Of a stretch of 23,188 nucleotides of DNA, positions 1-7,974 are shown piece by piece. This DNA is from Candidatus Accumulibacter sp. UBA704 (GTDB lineage Bacteria; Pseudomonadota; Gammaproteobacteria; Burkholderiales; Rhodocyclaceae). Below the pieces are notes generated by a model that saw only the letters and a program-made list of their open reading frames with translations, was not told the DNA's origin and ran no database searches. The stretch spans positions 1 to 23,188 of the forward strand of contig DBMG01000106.1 in the NCBI GenBank assembly GCA_002304785.1, read 5' to 3'. The position numbers and the translations under genes are program-made. Numbering within the stretch: position 1 is the first letter of the stretch; every line of letters starts with the position of its first letter.

Positions 1-1481
1 TTGAGCTGGCTGTGGATGTGTGCGGCGCAGCGTTGGCCGAATACCTGGCCGGCGTTCAGGGCCGCGCCGCCCGGCCGCGTGACACCGTGCGTGCCGGCGA
101 TTTCGCCGACGGCGTAACAGCCCGGCAGGCTGCTGCGCGCGAAGATGTCGACGTCGATGCCGCCGTTCATGTGCTGGTGATTGACGTTGAACGGCAGCGG
201 TTCGCGCGTGATGTCCTTGCGGTATTGCTTGTACAGTTCGATGGCCAGCGGGTTCATGCATTTCAGGCGTTCGATCGGGGTCGCCTGCAGGGCGCCGTTG
301 TTTTCCAGGTAGGCGCGAACGTCGGCATCGAGCCGCGCCAGATCGAAAGGCTGGTCGCCGGGGACGGGCTGCGGATTGCGCAGGAAATCCAGCCAGACCG
401 TCCGCCCCTTGCGGGTTTCCCGATAGATCGCCAGATCGACGAGGCTTGACCCGTAGTTCAACGTGCGCGTTGCGTGGAACGGCCACTGGTAGCCCTTGCG
501 GAAGACGTTGGAGACGAGTTCCTGCGTGGTCCGGTAGTAGTCGGCGAGGAAGTTGTATTCGGTGCCGTCGGCGTCGGTCGAGTAGACGTAGGGCATGACC
601 TGCACATAGGTGCCGGAGAGGTTCCAGGGGAACTCGGTGCGGCGCGTGCCGATGCCGAACTGGTGTTCGGTCAGGTTGGTCAGCTCCAGCCCGGCTTCCA
701 GCGCGAGGCCGAGCGAGCCGAAACAGTTCTTGGGATAGACGCTGTCGCGGAACAGTTCGCCCGGGCCGCCGGTCGCCAGGACGATATAGGGGCTCAGGAC
801 GACGCTCAGTCCGTAAGGGTTATCGTGGTTGGTCCGGTTGAGCAGGACCAGTCCGGCGGCCTTTTCGCTCTGGCCCGGGCCGCTCTTGAGCAGGGACATG
901 CCGGTCGTGTGGTCGAGGAACGGAATGTTCAGGCGCGTGGCTTCTTCCGAGAGGACCTTGACCATCAGGCGCGACGTGCGCGGGCCGCAGCTGGTGGCCC
1001 GGCCGAATTCGTCGTGATCGGTCTGGTAGCGCAGCACGGCGCCGAAACGATCCTCCGGCAAGGGGAGGCCAAGATACTTCAATCCGGCAAAGGCACCGAT
1101 CGAGCCAACCGCTTCGACGTAGGCGATGTCGGCATCCATCGCGCCGCCACCGCCGAGGGCCTGCGCCATTTTCGTGAAATCGTCGCCGCGGTGCTTGGTG
1201 CATGCCGTGTGCAGGGTCTGCTTGTCGGAACCGGAAAAGGCCGAGGTGCCCCAGAACAGCTTGCGCGTGACGACCAGCACGTCGACGCCGCGCCGCTTGA
1301 GTTCCACCGCCGCGCGCAGGCCGGCGGCGCCGCTGCCGAGGACCACTGCCGGGTAACGATAAACGGGCACCCGGATGCCGTCGATCTCGAGATGCTCGTT
1401 GAGCGGCGGCGGGGCCATTTCCCGCGGCAGGTGGACGTCGGTCAGTTCGTCGAGAATGTGCTGGGGAATCGGGGTCGCCAT
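1..1481 (-). CDS. FAD-dependent oxidoreductase, fumarate reductase/succinate dehydrogenase flavoprotein-like (partial, 3' end outside window)
   Basis: Reading leftwards from an ATG at 1481 gives 493 codons that run off the left edge, so the C-terminus is missing. An N-terminal dinucleotide-binding motif GSGAAGLRAA (about residues 49-58) follows a 45-residue leader region. A catalytic-type HQHMNGG motif lies near residues 435-441, and a TRPGGAALN FAD-binding stretch near 466-474. These are hallmarks of the FAD_binding_2 family (SdhA, FrdA, L-aspartate oxidase, AprA relatives). The region where SdhA/FrdA carry the FAD-linking His reads SGSDKQT, so FAD is probably non-covalent. The start is 4 nt after the stop of the SDR gene, which indicates translational coupling and membership of the leftward cassette. 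Substrate is unknown. Reduction or oxidation of a C-C bond next to a carbonyl or carboxylate would fit the family, but this is inference. Confidence 0.85.
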   Translation of the reverse strand, partial: MATPIPQHILDELTDVHLPREMAPPPLNEHLEIDGIRVPVYRYPAVVLGSGAAGLRAAVELKRRGVDVLVVTRKLFWGTSAFSGSDKQTLHTACTKHRGDDFTKMAQALGGGGAMDADIAYVEAVGSIGAFAGLKYLGLPLPEDRFGAVLRYQTDHDEFGRATSCGPRTSRLMVKVLSEEATRLNIPFLDHTTGMSLLKSGPGQSEKAAGLVLLNRTNHDNPYGLSVVLSPYIVLATGGPGELFRDSVYPKNCFGSLGLALEAGLELTNLTEHQFGIGTRRTEFPWNLSGTYVQVMPYVYSTDADGTEYNFLADYYRTTQELVSNVFRKGYQWPFHATRTLNYGSSLVDLAIYRETRKGRTVWLDFLRNPQPVPGDQPFDLARLDADVRAYLENNGALQATPIERLKCMNPLAIELYKQYRKDITREPLPFNVNHQHMNGGIDVDIFARSSLPGCYAVGEIAGTHGVTRPGGAALNAGQVFGQRCAAHIHSQL

Positions 1482-1485
1482 GGTG

Positions 1486-2262
1486 TCAGAGCCTCCGCAG
1501 GTGGAATCCGCCGTCGACGTTGATGACTTCGCCGGTCGAGAAGTCGAGCAGGCCGGAACAGGCGGCCCAGACGGCCTTGGCGACGTCGTCCGGTTGCCCC
1601 CAGCGCCTGATCGGAGTGAGGCCGTTGGCGATCATCGCATCGTATTTTTCCTTGACCACGGAGGTCATGTCGGTGGCGATGACGCCGGGGCGGATTTCGT
1701 AGACGTTGATGCCGGAATCGGCCAGCCGGTCGGCGAACAGTTGGGTGACCATGCTGATGGCGGCTTTCGAGATGCAGTATTCGCCGCGCTGGGTCGACGA
1801 GGTGTACGCCGAGACCGAGGAGATATTGACGATCTTCGGGGCGAGTGCCGGGTTGCCGGCCTTGGCCTCGCACATGATGCGGGCCACCGCCTGCGAAAGG
1901 AAGAAGGTCGATTTGAGGTTGATGCCGAGGACGCGATCGAAGCTTTCCTCGCTGGTTTCCAGCAGGTCCATGCGCACCTTCGGCGCGACGCCGGCGTTGT
2001 TCACCAGCACGTCGATGCGCCCGAATTCTTCCAGCGTGGCGCTGAGGATCCGGTCGCGCCCCTCCCGCGTGGAAACGTCGGCCTGGACGTAGATCCATGG
2101 CAGGCGGCTTTGCCGGATGGCGGCGAAGTTGGCGGAAATGCCGGACAGTTCCGAGGTGCCGACGGCGACGATGGCATAGCCTTCGCCCGACAGCCGGGTG
2201 GCGATGGCATTGCCGATTCCGCGCGACGCACCGGTGACAATGGCAACTTGGTGTTCGATCAT
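1486..2262 (-). CDS. SDR family NAD(P)-dependent oxidoreductase (FabG-like)
   Basis: Encodes 258 aa, the usual length for a classical short-chain dehydrogenase/reductase. Visible motifs are TGASRGIG (residues 10-17, cofactor binding), NNAG (88-91), Asn115, Ser149 and the YxxxK pair Tyr162/Lys166, so the catalytic tetrad is complete. The C-terminal GEVINVDGG stretch is typical of FabG-like members. The start at 2262 is chosen because a GGAG ribosome-binding site lies about 7 nt upstream and because the TGASRGIG motif then falls at the normal position; the reading frame stays open further upstream but that extension has no family resemblance. It is the third gene of the leftward cassette and almost abuts the flavoprotein. 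It probably interconverts an alcohol and a ketone of the pathway substrate; the substrate cannot be read from sequence. Confidence 0.92.
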   Translation of the reverse strand: MIEHQVAIVTGASRGIGNAIATRLSGEGYAIVAVGTSELSGISANFAAIRQSRLPWIYVQADVSTREGRDRILSATLEEFGRIDVLVNNAGVAPKVRMDLLETSEESFDRVLGINLKSTFFLSQAVARIMCEAKAGNPALAPKIVNISSVSAYTSSTQRGEYCISKAAISMVTQLFADRLADSGINVYEIRPGVIATDMTSVVKEKYDAMIANGLTPIRRWGQPDDVAKAVWAACSGLLDFSTGEVINVDGGFHLRRL

Positions 2263-2282
2263 GGGTTTCTCCAGGGCAGTGT

Positions 2283-3146
2283 TCAGACGACCGTCTTGTG
2301 CCGGGCAATACAGGTGTCGAGGACTTCTTCGCCGGGTTTGGTCCACCAGTAATCGGAGAAGATCTCTACTTCGGCGAAACCCGAATACCCGGCGGCTTCG
2401 GCCCAGTGGCGGCATTTTTTCAGTTCGATGACGCCGTCGCCCATCATGCCGCGGTCGTTGAGCAGGTCGCGGGTCGGCGTCAGCCAATCACACACGTGAT
2501 ACGCCAGCAGGCGGTCGGCGCCGGCCCGCATCAATTGGGCTTCGAGTTTCGGATCCCACCACACGTGGTACAGGTCGGCGGCTACGCCGAGCATCCCGGT
2601 TCGCTCGGGGTCGAGCTCGTCGCATAGGTCGAGCGCCTGCTCGAGCGTGTTGATGCAGGCGCGGTCGGCCGCTTGCATCGGATGCAGCGGTTCGATGGCC
2701 AGCGGCATGCCGATTTCGCGCGCGTATTCGAGCGTGGCGGCAATGCCGTCGCGCACTTCGGCACGGGCGCGCGAAATGTCGACATACGCCGGCGCGCCGT
2801 TCAGCGCTCCGGGCAGGGAGCCGACAACCAGTACCAGGCAGGGAGAGTCGAGCTGCCTGGCTTCGTCAATCGCCTTGCGGTTGTCTTCCAGTGCGGCGCG
2901 CAGGCCGGCCGCGTCGGCGGCCGGAAAGAACCCACCCCGGCAGAAGCCGGAAAGACGAATGCCGGTTTCGCGTAACTGTCTGGCAATCCGGTCGATCCCC
3001 ACGGCGGTCACCTGGTCGCGCCATGGGCTGATCGCCCGGATGTCGCGCCGCGCGCATTCGTCGATGATGCGGTTCAGCGGCCACTGTTTCCTGACCGTGG
3101 CGGTGTTGATCGAGAGAGTTTCGTGGTTCGCCGAGAAATCGCGCAT
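2283..3146 (-). CDS. sugar phosphate isomerase/epimerase family TIM-barrel protein
   Basis: Encodes 287 aa with the pattern of the xylose-isomerase-like TIM barrel (AP_endonuc_2 fold), the family of IolE, IolI, hydroxypyruvate isomerase and 3-dehydroshikimate dehydratase. A probable divalent-metal set is visible: Glu152 (AIEPLHP), Asp191 (AADLYHVWW), His217 (AYHVCDW) and Glu261 (EVEIFSD). A GDGVIEL segment near 237-243 matches the usual loop before the last strands. The start at 3146 has AGGAG about 8 nt upstream. It lies 20 nt upstream of the SDR gene and about 50 nt downstream of the Gfo/Idh/MocA gene, so all four are likely co-transcribed. It probably isomerises, epimerises or dehydrates a keto-sugar or keto-cyclitol-like intermediate; which of these is not resolvable here. 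Confidence 0.87.
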   Translation of the reverse strand: MRDFSANHETLSINTATVRKQWPLNRIIDECARRDIRAISPWRDQVTAVGIDRIARQLRETGIRLSGFCRGGFFPAADAAGLRAALEDNRKAIDEARQLDSPCLVLVVGSLPGALNGAPAYVDISRARAEVRDGIAATLEYAREIGMPLAIEPLHPMQAADRACINTLEQALDLCDELDPERTGMLGVAADLYHVWWDPKLEAQLMRAGADRLLAYHVCDWLTPTRDLLNDRGMMGDGVIELKKCRHWAEAAGYSGFAEVEIFSDYWWTKPGEEVLDTCIARHKTVV

Positions 3147-3196
3147 CGGCCGACTCCTGTTATCGTGTGTGTGGGAAGAAGGCCGAAGGCCGGCAA

Positions 3197-4348
3197 TCAG
3201 GCTTGCAGCGCGGGCAGGTCGATCCAGCGGCGCTCCGCCCAGCTTTGCAGTCCCAGTTCGACCAGTTGCACGCCCTTGGCGGCTTCCAGCAGGTTCCACT
3301 TGAAATCGCCTTCGCCCCAGACGTGCTTGAGGAAGAGTTCCCATTCGACTTTGAACGCGTTGTCGTAGGTCGTGCTGTCCGGAACCAGTGCCCAGTCGTC
3401 GAAGAAATTGTGGGTCTGCCGGACGTCGGGATTCCATACCGGGCGGGGCGTATTGACCCGTGACTGGGTCCAGCAGTCGGTCAATCCGGCCACGGCCGAA
3501 CCGTGCGTACCGTCGACCTGGAAGGTGACCAGGTCGTCGCGGCGGACACGTACGCACCAGGAACTGTTCATCTGGACGATCACGCCGTTTTCCAATTCGA
3601 AGGTGGCATAGGCGGCGTCGTCGGCCGTCGCCTTGAAAGCCTGGCCTTGCTCATTCCAGCGTTTCGGGATGTGCGTGGCGCCAAGGCAGGAGACGCTCTT
3701 GATCGGTCCGAAAATATTGTCGACGACGTAGCGCCAGTGGCAGAGCATGTCGAGGATCATGCCGCCGCCGTCTTCGGCGCGGTAGTTCCACGACGGGCGT
3801 TGGATCGGCTGCAGGTCGCCTTCGAAGACCCAGTAGCCGAATTCGCCGCGAACCGACAGCACGTCACCGAAGAATCCAGCCTTGTTGAGCATCTGAAGTT
3901 TCAGCAGGCCCGGCAGCCACAGTTTGTCCTGTACTACTCCATGCTTGACCCCGGCCTGTTTGGCGGCACGATAGATATCCATGGCCGCGTCGAGATTGGT
4001 CGCCACGGGCTTTTCACAATAGACGTGTTTGCCCGCGGCGATCGCCCGTTTGAGCAGTGCAGGGCGCTCCTGCGTCGTGGCAGCGTCGAAGAAGATCGCG
4101 TCGTCCTTGTTCCTGAGCGCTGCGTCGAGATCGGTGGAGACGCGCGAAATGCCGTATTTGTCGGCCAGCGCCTGGATCTTCTCCGCATTGCGCCCGACCA
4201 GGATCGGGTCTGGCATCAGGCGGTCGCCGTTGGCGAGCGCCACGCCACCCTGCTTGCGGATTTCGACGATGGAACGGATCAGGTGTTGGTTCATGCCCAT
4301 GCGCCCGGTGACGCCATGCATGATGATGCCGATACGGTGTTGCGCCAT
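3197..4348 (-). CDS. Gfo/Idh/MocA family NAD(P)-dependent oxidoreductase
   Basis: Encodes 383 aa. The N-terminal Rossmann motif is GVTGRMG (residues 12-18). The family EKP motif is at 112-114, with Lys113 as the expected catalytic Lys, and GGGxxxDxxxH (194-204) supplies Asp200 and His204, so the active site looks intact. The C-terminal half has the mixed alpha/beta substrate-domain pattern with many Trp residues. The start at 4348 follows AGAGGA at about 6 nt; a possible upstream in-frame ATG at 4390 lacks a good site. This is the first gene of the leftward cassette, directly behind the promoter at 4491-4519. Members oxidise or reduce a ring hydroxyl on sugars, inositols or glycosides. Pairing with a TIM-barrel protein recalls inositol and 3-keto-sugar pathways, but the true substrate is unknown. 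Confidence 0.9.
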   Translation of the reverse strand: MAQHRIGIIMHGVTGRMGMNQHLIRSIVEIRKQGGVALANGDRLMPDPILVGRNAEKIQALADKYGISRVSTDLDAALRNKDDAIFFDAATTQERPALLKRAIAAGKHVYCEKPVATNLDAAMDIYRAAKQAGVKHGVVQDKLWLPGLLKLQMLNKAGFFGDVLSVRGEFGYWVFEGDLQPIQRPSWNYRAEDGGGMILDMLCHWRYVVDNIFGPIKSVSCLGATHIPKRWNEQGQAFKATADDAAYATFELENGVIVQMNSSWCVRVRRDDLVTFQVDGTHGSAVAGLTDCWTQSRVNTPRPVWNPDVRQTHNFFDDWALVPDSTTYDNAFKVEWELFLKHVWGEGDFKWNLLEAAKGVQLVELGLQSWAERRWIDLPALQA

Positions 4349-4486
4349 TTCGATTCCTCTCAAGTAAGCAACGCATTGAACAGATGGCAAGCGCTCGAAT
4401 CGCCGCGTGATGGGTCGCGGTCGGCGTTCTCACGGCGTTTGGAGATGGCCCGGCTTTGTTCGAATGTTACCGGACGGTTAATAGAG

Positions 4487-4501
4487 TTCGAATTTATCGA
4501 A
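4487..4501. promoter_or_regulatory. operator-like palindrome over the cassette promoter
   Basis: The perfect inverted repeat TTCGA-ATTTA-TCGAA spans the -10 box of the minus-strand promoter, so a bound repressor would block it. A related half, GTTCGAAT, recurs at 4458-4465 just downstream. The binding protein is unknown; the TetR-type regulator at 9572-10246 is one candidate. Confidence 0.5.
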
Positions 4502-4519
4502 GCGGAGTTTTTCTGTCAA
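4491..4519 (-). promoter_or_regulatory. sigma-70 promoter for the oxidoreductase cassette
   Basis: On the minus strand a perfect -35 TTGACA (4519-4514) is followed by a 17-nt spacer and a -10 TAAATT (4496-4491, four of six matches). It lies about 140 nt upstream of the Gfo/Idh/MocA start. Spacing and the consensus -35 make it the best promoter in the gap; it is predicted by eye only. Confidence 0.6.
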
Positions 4520-4694
4520 CAAGTTCGCCCTCTGGCTCTGTGCGGCCCACTGAAAAGTCGGTCATATACGGCATGGTGTCTATAAGTATTTTGTTTAATG
4601 GGAAAAATTCGGGGGTGGTCAATCCTGTTCGGCGAAGGCCGTTTCTGTGGTTCACCAGTGCGCAAATGGACTGCGAAGATTCGTAAAAACGCTA

Positions 4695-4723
4695 TTGCAT
4701 GTTACTCAGCAGTTAATTAGAAT
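4695..4723 (+). promoter_or_regulatory. candidate promoter for the ABC transporter operon
   Basis: TTGCAT, a 17-nt spacer and TAGAAT (five of six to the -10 consensus) lie about 245 nt before the binding-protein start. The promoter is flanked by the inverted words AAAAACG (4685-4691) and CGTTTTT (4724-4730), which could be part of an operator. The -35 is weak, so the call is tentative. Confidence 0.4.
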
Positions 4724-4969
4724 CGTTTTTCACAAATGGTCGTAGCCGGCAAAACATGATTGTCCCGGGATAACGGGAAAGCGCGGACAACACTAGAAAA
4801 AGCGCAAAACAGGCCGGTGCGCACGAAGAATTGGATTGTTGAGGTATGTGGTTGGCTTTGCGGGGGTGCGGGAGGTCTGGTTTCCTCTTTTTCGTCCGGA
4901 TCAGGCCAGGTTTTTGGCCGGGAAAGGCGGGAGAACGCATCCATACGAAATGACATTGGAGGGAATGAC

Positions 4970-6124
4970 ATGCGTAACCAAAGATTCTTGGCAAAAACGT
5001 TGTTGGTCATACCGTTGATCTGGTCCGGTATTGCGATGGCCGGCGAGATCGTGCTGGGCAACCTGCAGGACCTGAGCGGGCCGACGTCCGTGCTCGGCAA
5101 CGCGGTGACGCGTGGCGCCGAGGTGGCGGTCGAGAAGATCAACGCCGCCGGCGGGTTCAAGGGCGACAAAATCAAGCTGATCACGGCCGACACCAAGGGT
5201 AACGTGCAGGAAGCCATCAAAGCGTTCACCCGTCTCGTCGATCATGAAAAAGCGATTGCCGTCCTCGGCCCACCCGTTTCCAACATCGGTCTCGCCATCG
5301 CACCGATCGCCAACGAAAAGAAAATCCCGGTCGTCGGCAGCTTTATCGACCCGCGTGTGACCGTGCAGGAAAACGGCGAGCCGCAGCCCTCCATGTTCCT
5401 GATCCAGCCGACCAGCGTTCAGTATGCTGAGATCATTGCCAGCTATGCGAACGAGAAACTCGGCTACAAGAAATTCGCCGTGCTCTACGACCAGTCGAAC
5501 GCCTTTGCCGTTTCGATGCTGAAGCCGTTCAAGGCCTATATCGAGAAGCGCGGCGGTTCGGTAGTGGCCGAGGAAACCTATACCAAGAGCGACAAGGATT
5601 ACCGGGCCCAGTTGAACAAGATCAAGGGCGCTGGCGCCGACGTGCTCTACATTCCCAACTACACGCAGGATCTGGTGATCACGGTCAAGCAGGCCAAGCA
5701 GATCGGCCTGAACCTGCCGATGGTCAGCGGCCTCGATGCGGCGCCGCCGTTTGCCTCGCTCGTTGGCGATCCTGAGGCGACGAACAACATCTACTTCGCC
5801 AACAACTTCTCGGACAAGGAACCGCAACTGGCCGAAGTGCGTAATGCCTACAAGGCCAAGTTCAACGAGGACCCGATCAACAAGGCCTATCTCGGCTATG
5901 ACAAGGTGACGGTGATCCTCAAGGCGATCGAACTCGGCGGCGGCGCCAGTGGTCCGCAGATCATCAACGGGCTTTCGCAAGTCAAGGACGTGCAGGGAAC
6001 GACCGGCATCCTGACGCTCTCGCCGAAGACGCACCAACCGGTCGGTCTGTCGATGGTCATGTACAAGATCGACAACGGCAAATATCAGGAAATCGGCCGT
6101 TATGTTCCGGAGTCGCACAAGTAA
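4970..6124 (+). CDS. ABC transporter substrate-binding protein, branched-chain amino acid type (LivK-like)
   Basis: Encodes 384 aa. A signal peptide is evident: basic MRNQR, a hydrophobic core, and AMA followed by GE, so cleavage after about residue 24. The mature start EIVLGNLQDLSGPTSVLG and the RGAEVAVEKINAAGG stretch are typical of the periplasmic type-I binding protein family (Peripla_BP_6) of HAAT transporters. The ATG at 4970 has GGAGGG about 8 nt upstream; an open frame continues upstream to about 4760 but that part has no signal peptide or family match. It is the first gene of a five-gene importer and is separated from the permeases by a hairpin, which would favour extra binding protein. 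Ligands in this family include amino acids, urea, amides and aromatic acids, so leucine should not be assumed. Confidence 0.93.
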   Translation: MRNQRFLAKTLLVIPLIWSGIAMAGEIVLGNLQDLSGPTSVLGNAVTRGAEVAVEKINAAGGFKGDKIKLITADTKGNVQEAIKAFTRLVDHEKAIAVLGPPVSNIGLAIAPIANEKKIPVVGSFIDPRVTVQENGEPQPSMFLIQPTSVQYAEIIASYANEKLGYKKFAVLYDQSNAFAVSMLKPFKAYIEKRGGSVVAEETYTKSDKDYRAQLNKIKGAGADVLYIPNYTQDLVITVKQAKQIGLNLPMVSGLDAAPPFASLVGDPEATNNIYFANNFSDKEPQLAEVRNAYKAKFNEDPINKAYLGYDKVTVILKAIELGGGASGPQIINGLSQVKDVQGTTGILTLSPKTHQPVGLSMVMYKIDNGKYQEIGRYVPESHK

Positions 6125-6153
6125 GCGGCAGGGATGACGTCGGTAGAAAATCG

Positions 6154-6185
6154 GGGCGCGGCCAGGCAATGACCGCGCCCTTTTT
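6154..6185 (+). terminator. terminator-like hairpin between binding protein and permease genes
   Basis: GGGCGCGG (6154-6161) pairs perfectly with CCGCGCCC (6173-6180) across an 11-nt loop and is followed at once by TTTTTC. This has the shape of an intrinsic terminator. Since the permease and ATPase genes follow on the same strand with no obvious promoter, it probably acts as a partial terminator or 3' stabiliser that raises binding-protein expression over the membrane parts. Confidence 0.75.
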
Positions 6186-6201
6186 CTGACAAAGGGAACC
6201 C

Positions 6202-7092
6202 ATGCTGCAAAACATTTTCTTCGGACTGTCGCTGGGCGCGGTGTATTCGCTGATTGCGGTCGGTTTCGCCCTGGTCTTCAACATCCTGAAATTCTCGAAC
6301 TTCTCGCATGGCGGGGTGATGTCGTTCACTGCCTACGCAGGATACCTGGCGTATATCTGGATATTCGACGGGAAAGTTACCGGCGTCGCGATGTTCGTCG
6401 CCGTCGTCCTCACTGCCGCGGTGGTTGGCTCGCTGACCGCGGTCGGCATCGAACGCGTCGGGTTTCGCCGCTTGCGCAGCAATCAGGCGCCGGTGATCTA
6501 CTACTTCATTTCATCGATCACGTTGGGCATCCTGCTGGAAAACATCATCACCATTTTCGCGTCGAGCAACTTCTACTCCTACCCGGTCTTCTTCTCGTCG
6601 AAGAACGTGGATCTTCTCGGGACGTCTTTCTCGGTGGCCGATTTCGTGACCTTGCTGTTCTCGACGGCTGCTCTGGGCGCGCTGCTTTTCGTGCTCTATC
6701 GGACCAAGTTGGGCCTCGCCGTGCGAACCGTTTCCTTCGACGTGAATACGGCGACCCTGATGGGCATCGATCCCAATCGCGTGGTGATGGCCACCTTTGC
6801 GCTGTCCGGTGCGCTGGGCGGCATCAGCGGAGTTTTCCTCGGCATGAACTACTCGCTCTATCCGCAACTCGGGCAACTGGTGGTGAAAGGCTTCATCGCC
6901 TCGGTGATCGGCGGTCTCGGCAGCATTACCGGCGCGGTGATCGGCGCCTTGCTGCTGGGCATTATCGAGGTCGGCCTGATCGGCCTGGTCGGCTCGGGCT
7001 GGATGCCGGCCTGCGTCTTCGTGATCATGCTCGTTTTCCTGCTGGTCCGGCCGCGCGGCATTGCCGGCGTGATCGTCCAGGAAAAGGCGTAA
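6202..7092 (+). CDS. livH: branched-chain amino acid-type ABC transporter permease (LivH family)
   Basis: Encodes 296 aa, close to the usual LivH length, with about eight hydrophobic segments. The opening pattern FFGLSLGAVYSLIAVGFALVF and the ILKFSNFSHGG segment are characteristic of LivH permeases, as is the VKGFIASVIGGLGSITGAVIG loop near residues 230-250 that contacts the ATPases. AAGGGAA lies about 6 nt before the ATG. It forms the inner-membrane pore together with the next gene product. The gene symbol denotes family only; the transported compound is not known. Confidence 0.92.
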   Translation: MLQNIFFGLSLGAVYSLIAVGFALVFNILKFSNFSHGGVMSFTAYAGYLAYIWIFDGKVTGVAMFVAVVLTAAVVGSLTAVGIERVGFRRLRSNQAPVIYYFISSITLGILLENIITIFASSNFYSYPVFFSSKNVDLLGTSFSVADFVTLLFSTAALGALLFVLYRTKLGLAVRTVSFDVNTATLMGIDPNRVVMATFALSGALGGISGVFLGMNYSLYPQLGQLVVKGFIASVIGGLGSITGAVIGALLLGIIEVGLIGLVGSGWMPACVFVIMLVFLLVRPRGIAGVIVQEKA

Positions 7093-7116
7093 AAGGGTTC
7101 AAAATCGGAATTCCCC

Positions 7117-7974
7117 ATGGATTACATCTATTCAATACTGACCCTGACCGGGATCACCATGATCGGCGTGATGGGCACCTACATGGTGACCGGGCTGACC
7201 GGCCAGTTTTCCTTCGGCCAGGCAGCGTTCATGGCCGTCGGTGGCTATGTTTCGGCGATGCTCACGCTGCGTTTCAACCTGCCGTTCCCGGTCGTCGTGC
7301 TGGCCGGTTCGGTGGCGGCGACCCTGACCGGGTTGCTGGTCGGCATGCCGACGATTCGCCTGCGGCGCGACTATATCTCGCTGGTGACTTTCGGCTTCGG
7401 CGAAGCGATCATTTCCGTGCTGAACAACTCGGCGCAACTGACCGGTGGCGCGGAAGGGCTGGTAGGGATTCCAAAGCGTGTCGATCTGCCGCTGGTCGCC
7501 GTCAGCGTGGTCTGCTGCCTGTTTCTGGTGGCGTGCTACAAGAACTCGAAATTCGGCCGGCAGAGTCTGGCTCTCCGTACCGATGAACTGGCGGCACGCT
7601 CGATGGGAATCGACGTCAACCGCATGAAACTGGTGACTTTCCTGTTTGCCAGCGCCATCACAGGATATGCCGGCGTGCTGTATGCCTTCTATTCGCAGTA
7701 TCTTGAACCTGGCTACTACAACTGGACGGTATCCGCCGAGTGGCTGATCATCGTGTTCGTCGGCGGTATCAACAGCCTGACCGGCGCGATGGTTTCCGCC
7801 GTCATCCTGACCGGGTTGCCGGAGCTGTTGCGTTTCGCCTCGGCCTGGCGGATTCTCATCTATTGCATCATCGTGCTGCTGATCATCAATTACCGTCCCA
7901 ACGGCATTTTCGGCGACTGGGAAATCAGCCGTCTTTGGAAGAGACGCAAGGCGGTGCAAGGAGGCCGGGCATGA
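7117..7974 (+). CDS. livM: branched-chain amino acid-type ABC transporter permease (LivM family)
   Basis: Encodes 285 aa with many hydrophobic segments. Family marks include GLTGQFSFGQAAFMAVGGYVSA near the N-terminus, the RLRRDYISLVTFGFGEAI segment, ALRTDELAARSMGIDVNRMKL, and VFVGGINSLTGAMVSAVIL near the C-terminus. It is shorter than Escherichia coli LivM, which carries an N-terminal extension, but normal for HAAT permeases of other Proteobacteria. The stop overlaps the start of the next gene by 4 nt (ATGA), which indicates translational coupling. It is the second permease of the importer. Confidence 0.92.
   Translation: MDYIYSILTLTGITMIGVMGTYMVTGLTGQFSFGQAAFMAVGGYVSAMLTLRFNLPFPVVVLAGSVAATLTGLLVGMPTIRLRRDYISLVTFGFGEAIISVLNNSAQLTGGAEGLVGIPKRVDLPLVAVSVVCCLFLVACYKNSKFGRQSLALRTDELAARSMGIDVNRMKLVTFLFASAITGYAGVLYAFYSQYLEPGYYNWTVSAEWLIIVFVGGINSLTGAMVSAVILTGLPELLRFASAWRILIYCIIVLLIINYRPNGIFGDWEISRLWKRRKAVQGGRA

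Larger units (their letters stand above)
4349..4969. other. divergent intergenic control region
   Basis: This 621-bp gap separates the leftward enzyme cassette from the rightward ABC transporter. I see no convincing gene in it; the short open frames lack ribosome-binding sites and family resemblance. It is more AT-rich than its surroundings between about 4450 and 4760. It holds a minus-strand promoter with overlapping palindrome (4487-4519), a plus-strand promoter candidate (4695-4723), and a leader of roughly 240 nt before the binding-protein gene. An 8-nt word GTTCGAAT occurs twice 28 bp apart (4458 and 4486). Confidence 0.7.

Noticed and set aside
474..1523. Long open frame on the plus strand opposite the flavoprotein
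   Set aside because: It is the mirror of a high-GC coding strand; the minus-strand product has clear FAD-binding motifs, while this one has no family pattern or ribosome-binding site.
4760..4969. Upstream extension of the binding-protein gene to an ATG at 4760
   Set aside because: The ATG at 4970 has GGAGGG and is followed at once by a proper signal peptide; the extension would bury that signal peptide inside the protein.
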